Assembly: GCA_937934595.1 (NCBI GenBank)
Contig: CALGZA010000025.1
Location: 42,332 to 106,331 of the forward strand
Direction of reading: 5' to 3'
DNA from: an uncultured Verrucomicrobiales bacterium
GTDB lineage: Bacteria > Verrucomicrobiota > Verrucomicrobiia > Verrucomicrobiales > Akkermansiaceae
Length of the DNA stretch: 64,000 bases
Shown here piece after piece: positions 61,133 through 64,000 of the stretch. A model generated the notes under the pieces. The model saw only the letters and a list, made by a program, of their open reading frames with translations, had not been told where the DNA came from and did no database searches. The stretch's first letter is position 1. Each line of letters begins with the position of its first letter. Both the position numbers and the translations under genes were made by a program.

Positions 61133-64000
61133 ATGAACCCCAAAAAACAAAATAAGCTATATTTCCTTAAACTATGCCTAGCTCTCATAGCTTCATTAAT
61201 ACCATCAATTGCAAGTGCCGTCATACCATTCCACGGAAATCAATACACCTACTACCAGCCGGATGGAGAACCACTAAAAGTAAAACTCTACGGCAACAAC
61301 CTACATGCTGTAGCCGAAACCGAAGATGGTTACACAATCATCCGAGACCCCAAGACAAAAGCCTTCAGCTACGCAAAATTGTCCGCAGATAAAAACTCAC
61401 TCGTTTCCTCAGGAATACGAGTCCTCGGAAGAAAAAAAAGAAGCTTCACGAAAAAAGAACAAGCTCTCATCAAAAATATAAAAAAAAATATCCGTATTAG
61501 TAACCGTGCTTTCCGAGCAAACTGTGAAAAATGTCGCATAAAAATGGGAATTCCAAACTGGAACTTAGAACATAAAAAAAACTTAACCGCACTATATCAC
61601 AAAAAACACGACAGCAATAAACTAGACAGCAAAAACTCTAAACTATCCACCAACTCAAATACTAAAAACAACACACAGCCTAAATCTCTCTCACCATTAA
61701 ATATTAAAGACACTCGCACTACACTAGTATTATTAGTTCAGTTTCCAGACCGGCCACAAGACGTAGTTCACTCTGTAGCCACAATTGACCAACTCTTCAA
61801 TGCAGTTCCATACACCGGATTCGGAAATGCCACCTCAGTTAAAGGCTACTTCAGAATTCAATCTAACAACCAATTGGAAGTAAACAACATAGTCACCGCA
61901 TATTTTACAGCCAATAACCCAAGAAGCCACTACACAGCAACCCTCCCTGCCCGCGAGGGAGCTAAAACCCTAATTACAGAAGGGCTCAATGCCCTACAAG
62001 CTAATGGATTCGACTTTAGACAACTTGACGATGACAATAACAGATCAGTCGATGCCATCAGCCTTCTCTATGCAGGCCCTAATGTAAATTCATGGTCAGA
62101 AGGGCTCTGGCCACATGCAGGCAGAACCACTTGGGACGATTTTAGCAAATACGGACTAAACACGCGCTTTAGCTACCAAATCACAAATATGAACCAATCT
62201 GCAACAAATACAGACATAGGTATAGGAACCATCTGCCACGAATACGGTCACGCACTACTCTCCTTACCAGACCTCTACGCCTACAATAATAACCCCACCT
62301 CAATGGATCGTTTCTGCCTCATGTCAGGTTATAATAAACTCCATCCAATCAACATCTCAGCTCCTCTTAAATTAAGTCTAGGGTGGGGAAACGTTATCGA
62401 AGCTTCAGGTAACATAGAACAAACTTTCACAATACCAAGGGATAGTAATACCTTCGTAAAATACACCAACCCTAACAATTCTAGAGAATACTATATCGCA
62501 GAAATGAGAGGAAGCTCATATGAAATAGGTCCTTTCGGAGGAAGCAATGCAGCAGTATTTAATGATACTGGGTTAGCATTATATCACGTTAATGAAAACG
62601 GCTCCAACAAAAGATCTAGTATACTCACATCCCAAAACCCTAACACAGATTACTCTACACCCTACTACATCCTACCAATAGAAAAAAACTATCCCCGTGA
62701 CATCACTCCCTGGTATGATGCCCCTGACGCAAAACCAAATGACGTTTTTAAAGACGGGGACATCATCCAGCCAAATAGCACCCCTAGCTTAAGATTCTGG
62801 AGCAATTCAGGACGCACCGTCTCTGCAAATTTCGATTTATATGACATCAATATCTCAAACAACTCACTCTCATTCAAAATGGGGAGGAAATTTTCTAATA
62901 GCGACAATACACCACCTAACCCAAATCCCCTTACGTGGGCATCTCCTCCAAAAGTACAATATTTACCCAGTATAATGAACCCTGATACACTATCTCAAAA
63001 TAACCCAAACACCAATGCACCATGGAAAGAAACTGACCTCTATCGGCTCGCTTTTATAACAAGTAAAGAAACAAAAGCCACTTCAAATAACATTGCACAT
63101 TACAATGCTTTTGTTCAACAATTGGCCAACAATTCTAAACTCAATCTTCGAAATATCACCTGGAAAGTCATCGGCTCCACAAGCAGCGTCAGCGCCAAAA
63201 TAAACACAAGAACTCAAGCATCTCCAAACAATAATGGCGAGCCAATTTACCTCCTAGATCGTAAAACTCTCATCGCAAATAATTATTCAGATCTCTGGGA
63301 TCGCTCCATCAATGCACCGATAAATATCGATGAAAATGGAGCTACCTTATTGAAGGTTATCGTAGCCACTGGAACAAATACTGACGGCACGGCTAGAAGT
63401 AATCATCTTGGTGGAAACGATGCATCCCCGTCAGACATCGCATACGGATTCAACTCAGAAACTAACTCCTCATGGGTCCTTCTCTCCCAAGCAGATGCCT
63501 TAATCCCTTACCATTATTATGCATTATCAGAACCACTCTCGGCTATGTCATCAATCTGGCATATAGCCATGACTGCCACCACCGCATCAGACCCTGCAAA
63601 CGTCGAATACTACTTCTCTGAAACATCAGGAAACCCAGGTGGTGACGATAGCGGCTGGCAAGACAGCCCCAAATACATTGACTATGGATTAACATATGGA
63701 CTCCAATACACATACACAGTCAAAGCCCGTGACAAAAGCATCAACCAAAACGAAACAATCCCCTCAGCCGCCGTTTCCGTTATCCCACAACCCAGAAGAT
63801 ACAACGAATGGGCATCAGCAACATTCCCATCAGGAAACAAACTCACAAACACAAACCAAACCCTAGATTCAGATAACGGCGGCCTCGTATCAGTCCTAGA
63901 ATGGGTGCTCGCAGGCGACCCCACAAACAAAAATGACGACCTTACCATCATGCCCACCTTCGGACACACTCCTAACTCAGGAAACTTCACATACCGCCGT
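61133..64000 (+). CDS. M6-family (immune inhibitor A-like) secreted metalloprotease, 3' end beyond the window
   Basis: An open frame of 956 codons runs from ATG at 61133 to the right edge. A signal peptide (about 1-24, hydrophobic LCLALIASLIPSIASA) is followed by a propeptide-like region with VIPFHGNQYTYYQPDGEPL, a pattern common at the start of M6 proteases. The catalytic zinc motif HEYGH lies at residues 369-373, within GTICHEYGHALLSLPDLYAY, and SGYNKLHPINISAPLKLSLGW follows. The C-terminal part includes a fibronectin-like SDPANVEYYFSETSGNP segment and the region duplicated at 59858-60270. It should degrade proteins outside the cell. The end of the gene and any sorting signal are not visible. 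Confidence 0.85.
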   Translation, partial: MNPKKQNKLYFLKLCLALIASLIPSIASAVIPFHGNQYTYYQPDGEPLKVKLYGNNLHAVAETEDGYTIIRDPKTKAFSYAKLSADKNSLVSSGIRVLGRKKRSFTKKEQALIKNIKKNIRISNRAFRANCEKCRIKMGIPNWNLEHKKNLTALYHKKHDSNKLDSKNSKLSTNSNTKNNTQPKSLSPLNIKDTRTTLVLLVQFPDRPQDVVHSVATIDQLFNAVPYTGFGNATSVKGYFRIQSNNQLEVNNIVTAYFTANNPRSHYTATLPAREGAKTLITEGLNALQANGFDFRQLDDDNNRSVDAISLLYAGPNVNSWSEGLWPHAGRTTWDDFSKYGLNTRFSYQITNMNQSATNTDIGIGTICHEYGHALLSLPDLYAYNNNPTSMDRFCLMSGYNKLHPINISAPLKLSLGWGNVIEASGNIEQTFTIPRDSNTFVKYTNPNNSREYYIAEMRGSSYEIGPFGGSNAAVFNDTGLALYHVNENGSNKRSSILTSQNPNTDYSTPYYILPIEKNYPRDITPWYDAPDAKPNDVFKDGDIIQPNSTPSLRFWSNSGRTVSANFDLYDINISNNSLSFKMGRKFSNSDNTPPNPNPLTWASPPKVQYLPSIMNPDTLSQNNPNTNAPWKETDLYRLAFITSKETKATSNNIAHYNAFVQQLANNSKLNLRNITWKVIGSTSSVSAKINTRTQASPNNNGEPIYLLDRKTLIANNYSDLWDRSINAPINIDENGATLLKVIVATGTNTDGTARSNHLGGNDASPSDIAYGFNSETNSSWVLLSQADALIPYHYYALSEPLSAMSSIWHIAMTATTASDPANVEYYFSETSGNPGGDDSGWQDSPKYIDYGLTYGLQYTYTVKARDKSINQNETIPSAAVSVIPQPRRYNEWASATFPSGNKLTNTNQTLDSDNGGLVSVLEWVLAGDPTNKNDDLTIMPTFGHTPNSGNFTYRR

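Noticed and set aside
1..64000. tRNA, rRNA or riboswitch
   Set aside because: No cloverleaf with T-arm GGTTCGA-like sequence, no rRNA segment and no leader resembling a known riboswitch was recognised in the gaps; short structured RNAs could be missed by eye.

Overview
The window reads as a chromosome segment of a Gram-negative bacterium, most likely of the Verrucomicrobiota (PVC superphylum). The grounds are two PEP-CTERM proteins, secreted alpha-toroid and PDZ proteins, a YdjY-like protein, a secreted nickel superoxide dismutase, a MoxR/DUF58/BatA/VWA operon, and HprK-HPr-EI without sugar-specific EII genes. This assignment is inference from gene content. No rRNA, tRNA or CRISPR array was seen. 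The + strand is strongly G-poor and C/A-rich whichever strand is coding, so the window probably lies on one replichore with the - strand as leading strand.

Layout. 1-1574 (-): a TonB/TolA-like protein followed by an ExbB/MotA-type channel gene cut by the left edge. 1685-4276 (+): secreted NiSOD, a YdjY-like protein and an alpha-toroid protein, closed by a clear terminator. 4614-22098 (+): a tightly packed seven-gene operon of a Lys/Ser-rich membrane protein, MoxR ATPase, DUF58 protein, BatA-like protein, double-VWA protein, a retropepsin-like TPR protein and a 2530-residue TPR protein ending in a TraB/Tiki-like domain. 22566-28215 (-): PDZ/alpha-toroid protein, short asparaginase-like protein, SDR protein and cell-wall amidase. 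28337-30222 (+): YmdB-like phosphodiesterase and a parvulin PPIase. 30238-32703 (-): proB and a CBS/DRTGG pyrophosphatase. 32840-36040 (+): hprK-ptsH-ptsI, followed by a heptamer tandem repeat.

36348-43784: a PEP-CTERM gene, a small membrane protein, malic enzyme, a small hypothetical, a CBM9-like protein, an M81 peptidase and rpsT. 43963-48184 (-): a frameshifted SF1 helicase, a lipocalin lipoprotein and an M14-like peptidase. 48266-53243 (+): TPR membrane protein, AAA ATPase, 3D-domain lipoprotein, a 37-residue membrane peptide and an M23 peptidase. 53350-54505 (-): nuoC and nuoB alone. 54619-56665 (+): pgsA and der.

56666-64000 is the most rearranged part. It holds a decayed transposase fragment, a second PEP-CTERM gene, a decayed copy of the der 3' end, a di-haem peroxidase, a broken duplicate of a metalloprotease 3' end split by a MITE, and an M6 metalloprotease running off the right edge. 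The MITE belongs to a family of about 212-219 bp with terminal inverted repeats and TAA target duplications. Two full and two partial copies are present.
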